From Limiplasma sp036645955 (GTDB lineage: Bacteria > Bacillota > Clostridia > Christensenellales > Aristaeellaceae), in assembly GCA_036645955.1 (NCBI GenBank), contig JAVXND010000009.1, forward strand, positions 1 to 64,000: a stretch of DNA of 64,000 nucleotides, written 5' to 3'. The position numbers were made by a program, and so were the translations under genes. The notes under the pieces are model-generated. The model did no database searches, was not told the DNA's origin, and saw only the letters and a program-made list of their open reading frames with translations. This document shows positions 41,166 through 48,800 of the stretch, in pieces. Every line of letters starts with the position of its first letter. Positions within the stretch are counted from its first letter, which is position 1.

Positions 41166-41924
41166 TCAAAACAGCTCCAAATCCGCAAAAGCCTCACAGC
41201 CCAAGCAGGTTGGATTGCCCATCAGCGTCAGCACCACATGGTTTTTAGCAAGGCAATCCATATCGCTGCCTGCCTCTGGGTGCTCGGTCACACTGCCATC
41301 AAGCAACCAATAGTATGTACCCGCACGCGGAGATTCACGGCGCTCATAGCCGTCAATAAAGTTGCCCACGGAAAGGGGCGCATACACGGGCTTTTGGAGC
41401 TGTTCAGCCGCTACGTTGGGCGCGTTGATGTTTAAAATGGTACATGGCGGCGTTTTTTTCTTATGGTAGCGCTCCGCCACTTCAATGGTAAAGTTTGCTA
41501 AATGGTCGATCATGGCTTGGCTTGCCTCATGGTGAATGGAAGTGGCTATGGAGGGCAAGCGGTTGATTGCGCCTTCCATTGCCGCGCCGACAGTGCCGCT
41601 GTAATGCACCGCCATGCCTGCATTGTAGCCATTGTTAATGCCCGAAATCAGCACATCCACAGGCTCCTTGACCAGCTCAAAAAGGCCGATGCGCACGCAA
41701 TCCACTGGCGAGCCGGTAATGGAAAACGCCTGCGAGCCTTCCCCCTGTACAGGATAAGGCTCCACATAAATGGGCTCTGTCAAGGTAAAACGGTGGCTTG
41801 CCGCGCTTTGCTGTGTGCGCGGTGCGCACATGCTCACCCTATGTCCGCGCAAAACAGCGGCGTGAAACAACGCCATAATGCCCTTTGCGCCAATGCCATC
41901 ATCATTGACCAAAAAAATATGCAT
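41166..41924 (-). CDS. surE: 5'/3'-nucleotidase SurE
   Basis: 252 residues from ATG 41924, with GAGGAGG about 6 bases upstream. The N-terminus MHIFLVNDDGI carries the metal-binding Asp-Asp pair. CAPRTQQSAASH holds the Ser/Asn ligand region, and ISGINNGYNAG the conserved Asn site. Dephosphorylates nucleoside monophosphates and related compounds. It lies 16 bases after the holin-like gene and 41 bases before the RpiR gene, so the four genes holin-like, surE, rpiR and the flavoprotein probably form one transcript. Confidence 0.94.
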   Translation of the reverse strand: MHIFLVNDDGIGAKGIMALFHAAVLRGHRVSMCAPRTQQSAASHRFTLTEPIYVEPYPVQGEGSQAFSITGSPVDCVRIGLFELVKEPVDVLISGINNGYNAGMAVHYSGTVGAAMEGAINRLPSIATSIHHEASQAMIDHLANFTIEVAERYHKKKTPPCTILNINAPNVAAEQLQKPVYAPLSVGNFIDGYERRESPRAGTYYWLLDGSVTEHPEAGSDMDCLAKNHVVLTLMGNPTCLGCEAFADLELF

Positions 41925-41939
41925 GAAAGACCTCCTCAT

Positions 41940-42293
41940 TCAACGCTTCAGATTTCCCGTAACGGCATCCACCAGTGTGCGTGCAATATTGATCGCAACC
42001 GCCACCGCCAGTGCCCACCAATAGCTTTCAAAGATCACGCTGTTTTTGATAAAACCCGCCGCTGTCCAAACCAGCCATGCATCCACAGCCACGTTCAGAA
42101 GGCCAAGGGTGCAAAAGTTCAGCACAGACAAAATCAACCGCATCAGGGGTCTAAGTGCGGTATAGATCACGGCCAAAATCAACCCGACAAGTGCGGCGTT
42201 GGCGTATTCCACCACCTTCACACCATCCATCAGGTAGCCGCAAAGCGGTATGGCGGCCACAGTTATCACAAAGCGCATTACGCCCGCTCCCAT
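41940..42293 (-). CDS. Four-helix membrane protein, Phage_holin_4_2 (YvlD-like) family
   Basis: 117 residues if it starts at ATG 42293 (AGGGG upstream); ATG 42278 is an alternative. Four hydrophobic helices (about 5-20, 28-50, 57-78, 88-108) with the motif YTALRPLMRLILSVLNFCTLG, typical of the family. Despite the family name these are ordinary chromosomal proteins, such as YvlD of B. subtilis, and nothing here indicates a prophage. Confidence 0.82.
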   Translation of the reverse strand: MGAGVMRFVITVAAIPLCGYLMDGVKVVEYANAALVGLILAVIYTALRPLMRLILSVLNFCTLGLLNVAVDAWLVWTAAGFIKNSVIFESYWWALAVAVAINIARTLVDAVTGNLKR

Positions 42294-42483
42294 CAAGACC
42301 GCCCCTTTCCCCGCCCCTTGCGGTTTACAGCGTTTTTGGCACCCAGCTTCTATTATAGCACATTTCCATCTGCCGTGCATGCCTATGCATGCATTTGGAA
42401 AGGCTAAACGTGAACGCGCTTATGCGCTTGGCATAGGATAAGGCAAGGGCAGCGGCGTTTTCCGCTCCCTGCGGAGGAATTGC

Positions 42484-42693
42484 GTGAAAAGCAAGTTTTT
42501 TAAAGATACCCAAGGTTTGGAATCCGCCTTCGAGCTATGTTCCCCTGAAAAGGTAAGCGTTTGCCTGCGCCTAAGCAAATGTGCCTACGATTATGCGCTC
42601 AGGCAATCCACCCTTCTGGGCTTTACCAGCGGCGAATACATGGAACAGCTATTGCTTCGCGAGCGTGAAAGGGACCCCGAGCGTTTGATGTAA
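42484..42693 (+). CDS. Small hypothetical protein (69 residues)
   Basis: GTG 42484 with GGAGG 6 bases upstream, a strong start in an otherwise minus-strand region. Sequence is soluble, with an internal amphipathic stretch (CLRLSKCAYDYALRQ) and a charged C-terminus (LLLRERERDPERLM). I do not recognise it. It lies between the divergent holin-like gene and the convergent membrane protein gene, 8 bases from the stop of the latter. Confidence 0.6.
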   Translation: MKSKFFKDTQGLESAFELCSPEKVSVCLRLSKCAYDYALRQSTLLGFTSGEYMEQLLLRERERDPERLM

Positions 42694-42701
42694 CCGACTT
42701 C

Positions 42702-43085
42702 CTAGCGTTTTCGGTTCATAAGCCCCGTCACCGCCAAGAAGCCCATGACCGTGCTTTCCACAAGCACCACCTGTGCATTGATGGTAATCAAGCTCAGCAG
42801 CAGCGGTGAATGAAGCACTTCAATGGTTTCTAAATACTGATAGAGAAGCATGCAAAGCAGCAAGCCCGCGCCCGCAAACAGCCAAGCCGTAAGCCCGTTG
42901 TTTCTGGACTTGATCCCCGCCAGCGGCGGCACAAGGGAAAGGCATGCCCCCAGCAGCAGACCCTTTAGCAAAAAAGAAAAGAAGCTTGAAGCGCCCAGCC
43001 AGCTGTCCAGGAGGCGAAACAGCACGCAGGTGAGCATGCAAAGCAGCAAGGGGCAAAGCGCCGCCACCAGCTTTCTCAGCAGCAT
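42702..43085 (-). CDS. Hypothetical four-helix membrane protein
   Basis: 127 residues. The start ATG 43085 lies inside the last codons of trmD (10-base overlap), so translation is probably coupled. Four hydrophobic helices at about 5-25, 33-55, 65-85 and 92-120; a short basic tail NRKR. Unrecognised. Last gene of the ylxM-to-trmD operon; no U-run terminator is visible after it. Confidence 0.7.
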   Translation of the reverse strand: MLLRKLVAALCPLLLCMLTCVLFRLLDSWLGASSFFSFLLKGLLLGACLSLVPPLAGIKSRNNGLTAWLFAGAGLLLCMLLYQYLETIEVLHSPLLLSLITINAQVVLVESTVMGFLAVTGLMNRKR

Positions 43086-43822
43086 GGCGCATCCTCCTCC
43101 TGCAAAAGCGCAAGGGTAGCCAAACGCTCCTTCTCGCTCATGGGCGCTGACGCAAACAAATCAGGACGAACGCGCAGGGTGCACAAAAGCGCTTGCTGTC
43201 TGCGCCACGCCTTGATTTTTGCGTGATCTCCATTTAACAGCACTTCAGGCGCTTCTACATTTTCAAAGCTACGCGGGCGCGTATATTGCGGATATTCAAG
43301 CAAGCCGTCTGTAAAGCTCTCCTCGGCGGTGCTATCCACACTGCCGAGCACGCCGGGCACATAACGCGCCACCGCATCGCAAAGCGCCATGGCCGCCAGC
43401 TCGCCGCCCGTTAATACAAAATCGCCCAGCGAAATTTCTTCGTCCACACATTGGTCAATGGCTCTTTGATCCACGCCCTCATAATGCCCGCAAAGCAGCA
43501 CCAAACCCTCCTGCTTGGAAAGCTCCCCAACCATTTTCTGTGTAAGGGGCTTCCCGCGCGGGCTTAAATAGATGCACGATCCGCCAAAGCCCTGTTCACG
43601 CGCGCTTTTGATCGCGTCACAAATGGGCTGTGCCAGCATGACCATGCCCGCACCGCCGCCAAAGGGGTAGTCGTCCGTATTTTTATGCTTTTTTTCGCTG
43701 AAGGGGCGGATATCCATCGGCCGTATATCCATCAGCCCCTCCTGCTGTGCGCGCCCGATAATGCTTGATTGCAAAAAGCTATCAAACATCTCTGGAAACA
43801 GTGTCAAAATCGCTATCTTCAT
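43076..43822 (-). CDS. trmD: tRNA (guanine-37-N1)-methyltransferase
   Basis: 248 residues, ATG 43822, AGGTGG upstream within the rimM coding region. Methylates G37 of tRNAs and prevents frameshifting. SPOUT knot signatures: MKIAILTLFPEMFDSFL, PFGGGAGMVM, and LLCGHYEGVDQRAID in the trefoil knot, then SLGDFVLTGGELAAM. Length typical. Position after rimM is the standard one. Confidence 0.96.
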   Translation of the reverse strand: MKIAILTLFPEMFDSFLQSSIIGRAQQEGLMDIRPMDIRPFSEKKHKNTDDYPFGGGAGMVMLAQPICDAIKSAREQGFGGSCIYLSPRGKPLTQKMVGELSKQEGLVLLCGHYEGVDQRAIDQCVDEEISLGDFVLTGGELAAMALCDAVARYVPGVLGSVDSTAEESFTDGLLEYPQYTRPRSFENVEAPEVLLNGDHAKIKAWRRQQALLCTLRVRPDLFASAPMSEKERLATLALLQEEDAPCC

Positions 43823-44336
43823 AAAGTGCCACCTCGCTCAGTTTGCTTTCGTCCAGCACAATCCTCCCGTTTTCCGCGTCCGTGGTAAGCAGTACGGTTT
43901 TCAGTGCAGGCACCATGAGCGTGCCGTGCGGGGTGGTAAACACAAACACATCCACGCCGCCTGGCGTGAGCACTTCCTTCAAGGTGCCAAGCACATTTCC
44001 CTTGGTATCAAAGGCGGTTGCGCCCAAAATATCGGCAATAAAAACCTCATCCTGATGCAATCTGCGTGCATGCGCACGGTCAATATAAAGCTTTACACCA
44101 CGGTATTTTTCCGCTTCATTACGGTCTGAAACCCCTTCAAGGGTTAAAAACACATCATCCTGCTGCACGCGTGCACCAGTGATGCTTACGCTTTGATAAT
44201 TGCCCTGCTCCAGACGGTAAGCGGCATTCAGCGATAAAAAGCGCTCAGGATCGTCTGTATAATGGCGCAGCTTCACTTCTCCGCGAATGCCCTGCGGGCG
44301 CACAATTTCGCCCAATAGCAAATACTCCTGTTTCAA
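43782..44336 (-). CDS. rimM: Ribosome maturation factor RimM
   Basis: 184 residues from TTG 44336, chosen because AAAGGAG lies 8 bases upstream; the longer frame (from 44390) would run through a stable inverted repeat at 44360-44410. N-terminal RimM domain (about 5-90: LLLGEIVRPQGIRGEVKLRHYTDDPERF, in parts) and PRC barrel (about 100-170: VFIADILGATAFDTKGNVLGTLKEV, in parts), then VPALKTVLLTTDAENGRIVLDE. Assists 30S assembly by binding S19. The C-terminus overlaps trmD by 41 bases. Confidence 0.92.
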   Translation of the reverse strand: MKQEYLLLGEIVRPQGIRGEVKLRHYTDDPERFLSLNAAYRLEQGNYQSVSITGARVQQDDVFLTLEGVSDRNEAEKYRGVKLYIDRAHARRLHQDEVFIADILGATAFDTKGNVLGTLKEVLTPGGVDVFVFTTPHGTLMVPALKTVLLTTDAENGRIVLDESKLSEVALYEDSDFDTVSRDV

Positions 44337-44359
44337 AAGCTCCGCTCCTTTACCATAAA

Positions 44360-44410
44360 CCAATGGGCGCATCGAGGCTCTGCCTCGCAAAGCCCCGCTG
44401 CGCCCATTGG
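44360..44410. repeat. Inverted repeat between khpA and rimM
   Basis: CCAATGGGCGCA (44360-44371) pairs with TGCGCCCATTGG (44399-44410); a nested CGAGGC/GCCTCG hairpin lies in the loop. In an operon this could be a processing or attenuating structure; no U-run follows. Confidence 0.75.
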
Positions 44411-44419
44411 CATGCGGTT

Positions 44420-44647
44420 TTACTGAATTTCAACAAATACCGGCTTTTGATCCTTGGCAGTAGCGGCGCGAACCACGGCGCGAAGCGCCTTTGCAATGCG
44501 GCCCTGCTTGCCGATGACCTTGCCCATATCCTCAGGCGCGACGTGCAATTCCAAAATGGTTGCTTCCGGCCCGACGGTCTCCTGCACTGTCACGGCGTCC
44601 GCGTTTTCCACCAGTGAACGGGCGATGTACTCAACGAGCTCTTTCAT
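44420..44647 (-). CDS. khpA: KH domain RNA-binding protein KhpA (YlqC)
   Basis: 75 residues. Single KH domain with the GxxG loop in DMGKVIGKQGRIAKALR. In Firmicutes it forms a heterodimer with KhpB/EloR, binds RNA and influences cell length. Position between rpsP and rimM is the conserved one. The start at ATG 44647 is 5 bases after rpsP. Confidence 0.95.
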   Translation of the reverse strand: MKELVEYIARSLVENADAVTVQETVGPEATILELHVAPEDMGKVIGKQGRIAKALRAVVRAATAKDQKPVFVEIQ

Positions 44648-44652
44648 TCGTC

Positions 44653-44901
44653 TTAGCCCTCGATGATGCCGCTCTTTTTAAGCAGCACGCGTGCGATATC
44701 GGTGGGTTGTGCGCCAGTGCTCAGCCATTTTTTGGCGCGCTCTGCGTCAATTTTGATGGTGGAAGGCTCGGTCATGGGATCATAAAAACCGATTTCTTCA
44801 ATAAAGCGACCATCGCGGGGGCTACGGATGTCAGCCACAACCACGCGGTAGAAAGGCTTCTTTTTCATACCCATTCTCTTTAAACGAATTTTAACAGACA
44901 T
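44653..44901 (-). CDS. rpsP: 30S ribosomal protein S16
   Basis: 82 residues with the classic start MSVKIRLKRMGMKKKPFYRVVVAD and the end motif LLKKSGI. GAGGA lies upstream of ATG 44901. Part of the ylxM-ffh-rpsP operon. Confidence 0.98.
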   Translation of the reverse strand: MSVKIRLKRMGMKKKPFYRVVVADIRSPRDGRFIEEIGFYDPMTEPSTIKIDAERAKKWLSTGAQPTDIARVLLKKSGIIEG

Positions 44902-44967
44902 GTGTTTTCCTCCTAAAAAATATGTTTCGTGTACCTTTATCTGAAATCACAGGGTGATTACAGGCTT

Positions 44968-46293
44968 TTAAAACGGCATGCGCATTCTGCCTTTTTTGCC
45001 GCCGCGCCGCCCGCCCATCATTTGCTTCATCATGGACTTGGCTTGCTCAAACTGGCGCATCAATGCGTTTACATCCTGCACCGTGGTGCCGCTGCCTGCC
45101 GCAATGCGCTTTCTGCGGCTGGCGTTTAATATGCCCGGATTGCGGCGTTCGCGCAGGGTCATGCTTCGAATAATGGCTTCGGGCTTTTTCATGGCGTTAT
45201 CGTCGATTTCCACATCCGCCATTTTGTTTGAAACGCCCGGGAGCATGCTAAGCATGCTTTGCAGACCGCCCATTTTCTTCATTTGCTGCATTTGGCTCAA
45301 AAAGTCATCCAGTGAAAGCTCCTGCATGCTTTTTTTGCTGAGCTTTTCCACCGTTTCGCCGTCGAAGGCCTCTTGCGCCTTTTCAATCAGCGTCATTACA
45401 TCGCCCATGCCCAAAATGCGGCTTGCCATGCGCTCGGGGTGAAAAGGCTCAATATCGCTTAGCTTTTCGCCTGTGCCGCTAAACTTAATGGGCTTGCCCA
45501 CCACCGCTTTGATGCTCAGCGCCGCGCCGCCGCGCGTATCGCCGTCGAGCTTGGTTAAAATAACGCCGTCAATGCCCAATTGCTCATCGAAGGTTTTGGC
45601 AACGTTCACCGCGTCCTGACCCGTCATAGCGTCTACAGTAAACAGAATTTCCTGCGGCTTTACCTCCGCTTTGATGCGGCGCAATTCCTCCATCAGCTCT
45701 GTATCAATGTGCAGACGGCCCGCGGTATCAATAATCAGCACATCGCGGCCATAGCTTCTGGCATGCTCCACCGCTTCCAGCGCGGTTTTGACAGGGTCCT
45801 GCGTGCCGTGCTCGTAAACCGGGACATTGACCTGTGCGCCCACCACCTGCAATTGTTTGATGGCGGCAGGGCGATAAATATCGCATGCGGCCAAGAGCGG
45901 CTTCTTGCCTGTTTTTTGCAGATAATTGGCCAGCTTGCCCGCCATGGTGGTTTTGCCCGCGCCCTGCAAGCCGCAAAGCATGTAGATGGTGGGCACGCTG
46001 GAGGACCATGTAAGCCTTGCGTTTTCCGTACCCATCAAAGCGGTCATTTCTTCATTGACAATTTTGATGACCTGCTGTGCGGGGGAAAGGCTGTCCAGCA
46101 CCTGCTGACCCACGCAACGCTCGGTTACCTTTTTGCAAAAATCCTTAACAACCAAATAGTGAACGTCTGCTTCCAAGAGTGCCACGCGCACCTCGCGCAT
46201 GCCCTCCTTCACGGCCGCTTCGGTGAGCTTGCCGTGCTTTGTAAGCTTGGAGAGCGCAACGGACAGCTTTTGGCTGAGTCCCTCAAAGGCCAT
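44968..46293 (-). CDS. ffh: Signal recognition particle protein Ffh (SRP54)
   Basis: 441 residues. N domain (about 1-90), G domain with GLQGAGKTTMAGKLA, DTAGRLH, TKLDGDTRGGAAL (about 100-295), and Met-rich M domain (about 325-441) ending in a basic Gly/Arg-rich tail. Binds signal peptides and 4.5S/SRP RNA and delivers ribosomes to FtsY. Start ATG 46293 overlaps ylxM by 11 bases. Confidence 0.98.
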   Translation of the reverse strand: MAFEGLSQKLSVALSKLTKHGKLTEAAVKEGMREVRVALLEADVHYLVVKDFCKKVTERCVGQQVLDSLSPAQQVIKIVNEEMTALMGTENARLTWSSSVPTIYMLCGLQGAGKTTMAGKLANYLQKTGKKPLLAACDIYRPAAIKQLQVVGAQVNVPVYEHGTQDPVKTALEAVEHARSYGRDVLIIDTAGRLHIDTELMEELRRIKAEVKPQEILFTVDAMTGQDAVNVAKTFDEQLGIDGVILTKLDGDTRGGAALSIKAVVGKPIKFSGTGEKLSDIEPFHPERMASRILGMGDVMTLIEKAQEAFDGETVEKLSKKSMQELSLDDFLSQMQQMKKMGGLQSMLSMLPGVSNKMADVEIDDNAMKKPEAIIRSMTLRERRNPGILNASRRKRIAAGSGTTVQDVNALMRQFEQAKSMMKQMMGGRRGGKKGRMRMPF

Positions 46294-46702
46294 GGTCGTT
46301 CTCCCCCTCTTCCTGTTGACGAATGGTTTGCGCTACCAGCGCAAGTGCCGCTTGCACCGTCTGACCAGCCTCTATCGGCAAAGCGCTTGACTGAACGCTT
46401 TTGAGCAGCTCGCCTATTTGCGCAAGGCTCCGCAGAAGCTCGTTTGTTCTTTCCACACCGCCAAGCAGCTCCTCGTAGCGCCGCAATTTTTGCGCAGAAC
46501 GGGTAATCAGCTCGTGGATGTTTTGGCGGCTCACTTCAAATTGCTCCGCAATTTCGCCGAGCGAAAGGTCTTCCTCATAGTGGAGGCGAAGCGCCTCGCG
46601 CTGTTTTTGCGTGAGCAAGCCGCCGTAATAGGCGCACAGGGTGCCGATTTCCACGCTTTGCTCAAGCCTATGTTCCGTTTCCGTTTCAATGGGCTTACTC
46701 AT
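46283..46702 (-). CDS. ylxM: YlxM, SRP-associated helix-turn-helix protein
   Basis: 139 residues. A sigma-factor region 4-like HTH (about 28-80: LTQKQREALRLHYEEDLSLGEIAEQFEVSRQ, in parts) followed by a helical C-terminus. In streptococci YlxM binds Ffh and SRP RNA and modulates SRP activity. First gene of the operon with a strong promoter at 46750-46778. Confidence 0.93.
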   Translation of the reverse strand: MSKPIETETEHRLEQSVEIGTLCAYYGGLLTQKQREALRLHYEEDLSLGEIAEQFEVSRQNIHELITRSAQKLRRYEELLGGVERTNELLRSLAQIGELLKSVQSSALPIEAGQTVQAALALVAQTIRQQEEGENDHGL

Positions 46703-46749
46703 GCGCGCTCCTTTGCGGCTATCAAGCGTTTGTTCTTGACAGCTCGAAA

Positions 46750-46778
46750 AGCATACACTTTTTGTATGAGATTGTCAA
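46750..46778 (-). promoter_or_regulatory. Strong SigA promoter of the ylxM-ffh-rpsP-khpA-rimM-trmD operon
   Basis: TTGACA (46773-46778), 17 bases, TATGCT (46750-46755) on the minus strand; start codon 48 bases on. ftsH ends 31 bases upstream without a visible terminator, so some readthrough is likely. Confidence 0.85.
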
Positions 46779-46808
46779 GTGCTTTTGTTTGACAGGTTCG
46801 GCTATGCT

Positions 46809-48638
46809 TTATTGCTTTGCCAGCTTCTGCGCACCCAATATCTGCATGAATTCTTCCCCTGTAATGCTTTCGTTTTCATAGAGCACATTTGCCAGCTCAT
46901 GCAATTTTTCTTCGTTTTCCTTCAAAATGCGCATGGCCTTGTCGTGCTGCTCGGCAATCAGCTTGCGCACCCTTACATCCACCGCGCCTTGCGTATCGGC
47001 GGAGCAGGCAAGGGAAGTGTCGCCGCCCATGTATTGGTTGGTAACGGTTTCCATGGCTACCATGCCAAACTCCTCACTCATGCCAAAGCGGGTAATCATG
47101 GCGCGGGCAAGCTTGGTCGCCTGCTCAATATCGTTGGATGCGCCTGTGGTAATGGACTGAAAAACCAGCTCTTCCGCCGCGCGGCCGCCTGTGAAGGTGG
47201 CAATTTTGTTTTCGATTTCCTCCTTGCTCATGAGGAAATGCTCGCCTTCATCCACCTGCATGGTATAGCCCAACGCGCCAGAGGTACGCGGAACAATGGT
47301 GATTTTGTGCACAGGGGCAGAATCGTTCTGCTTTGCCGCCACCAACGCATGTCCAATTTCATGATAGGCCACAATGCGCTTTTCCTTATCCGACAAGATG
47401 CGGTTTTTCTTTTGATAGCCCGCGAGCACCACCTCGATGCTCTCTTCAAAATCCGCTTGAACCGCCACTTCACGATCCTCGCGCACCGCGCGAAGCGCCG
47501 CTTCGTTCACAATGTTGGCAAGCTCCGCGCCCGAGGTGCCCGCCGCAGAGCGTGCAATGGCTGAAAAATCGATGTTGTCATCGGTTTTGATCTTTTTGGC
47601 ATGCACGCGAAGAATTTCCTCACGGCCCTTTAAGTCGGGAAGCTCCACAGGTACGCGGCGGTCAAAGCGCCCCGGCCGTAGGAGCGCGGGGTCAAGCGAT
47701 TCGGGACGGTTGGTCGCCGCCAAAATCACAACGCCCTTGGTGCCGTCAAAGCCGTCCATTTCTGTGAGCAGCTGGTTGAGGGTTTGTTCGCGCTCATCGT
47801 TTCCGCCGATTTGCCCGTCGCGCTTTTTGCCGATGGCATCGATTTCGTCAATGAACACAATGCAGGGGGCTTTTTCGTTGGCTTGCTGAAACAGATCGCG
47901 AACCTTGGCCGCGCCCATGCCCACAAACATCTGCACAAACTCCGAGCCTGAAATGGAAAAGAACGGTACATTTGCCTCACCTGCCACCGCCTTGGCCAAC
48001 AGGGTTTTTCCTGTGCCCGGAGGGCCCACAAGCAGTGCGCCTTTGGGAAGCGCCGCGCCGATGGCCTTGTATTTATCTGGTTTATGCAAATAGCTGACAA
48101 TTTCCGTGAGCAGCTCCTTGGCCTCGTCCTCCCCCGCCACATCGGAAAATTTAATGCCCGAATCCGACTTCACATACATTTTTGCGCCGTTTTTACTGCC
48201 GCCGAACATCATGGTGTTCGCGCCGCCCTTTTGGGACATCATCTTTTTAAACAGGAACTGCCCCACAAACATGAATAACAGCATCGGCAGCAGCCAAGAT
48301 ACCAAAAAGGATACCAGCGGCGAGGCTTGCGAAATAATCTCCGTCGCAAACTGTGCGCCCGAGGTATACAGTCGTTCAGTGAGCCCAATATCAAATACAG
48401 GGCCTGTTTTATAAATCTGCTTTTGGTCTTTATCGGTAAAAATGATCTGGTTGTTTTGAATGTCCACCAGCCCAATTTCTTTGTTTTCCGTCATGCGCAT
48501 GAAGGTGCCGTAGTCCACCTCCTGCACCTTTTTTTCCATAATCATGGGTTGGAACACAGCGTTAAATACCAGCAGTAACAGCAACGCGATGATGTAGTAG
48601 TAAATCAGTGGTTTTTTAGATGGTTGAACCTCTTTCAT
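46809..48638 (-). CDS. ftsH: ATP-dependent zinc metalloprotease FtsH
   Basis: 609 residues from ATG 48638 with AAAGGG upstream. Two helices (about 11-29 and 107-130) flank an extracytoplasmic domain. AAA module: Walker A GPPGTGKT (205-212), Walker B IVFIDEIDAIG, and the SRH region NRPESLDPALLRPGRFD. The M41 peptidase has the zinc motif AYHEIGHALV. Degrades membrane and regulatory proteins as a hexamer. Single-gene unit. Confidence 0.98.
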   Translation of the reverse strand: MKEVQPSKKPLIYYYIIALLLLLVFNAVFQPMIMEKKVQEVDYGTFMRMTENKEIGLVDIQNNQIIFTDKDQKQIYKTGPVFDIGLTERLYTSGAQFATEIISQASPLVSFLVSWLLPMLLFMFVGQFLFKKMMSQKGGANTMMFGGSKNGAKMYVKSDSGIKFSDVAGEDEAKELLTEIVSYLHKPDKYKAIGAALPKGALLVGPPGTGKTLLAKAVAGEANVPFFSISGSEFVQMFVGMGAAKVRDLFQQANEKAPCIVFIDEIDAIGKKRDGQIGGNDEREQTLNQLLTEMDGFDGTKGVVILAATNRPESLDPALLRPGRFDRRVPVELPDLKGREEILRVHAKKIKTDDNIDFSAIARSAAGTSGAELANIVNEAALRAVREDREVAVQADFEESIEVVLAGYQKKNRILSDKEKRIVAYHEIGHALVAAKQNDSAPVHKITIVPRTSGALGYTMQVDEGEHFLMSKEEIENKIATFTGGRAAEELVFQSITTGASNDIEQATKLARAMITRFGMSEEFGMVAMETVTNQYMGGDTSLACSADTQGAVDVRVRKLIAEQHDKAMRILKENEEKLHELANVLYENESITGEEFMQILGAQKLAKQ

Positions 48639-48668
48639 ATCAAAGCACGCCCTTTCGCAGGATGAATC

Positions 48669-48677
48669 ATTATACCA
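48669..48677 (-). promoter_or_regulatory. Extended -10 promoter of ftsH
   Basis: TGGTATAAT on the minus strand; -35 not clear. Start codon 30 bases downstream. Confidence 0.5.
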
Positions 48678-48800
48678 CAATCAGGGTTGTTTGGGTAGGG
48701 TTGTATTGGCAGAAGCGCTTTCGTTTTTGTTTGGTTTTTGTTTTCGGAAGAGCTGTTTGGCGGTGAAGGCGCGGCAGGCAAGGGCTTGTGAGCACGAATG

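Noticed and set aside
41940..42293. Prophage remnant because of the holin family name
   Set aside because: Phage_holin_4_2 proteins are common chromosomal membrane proteins; no phage genes are nearby.
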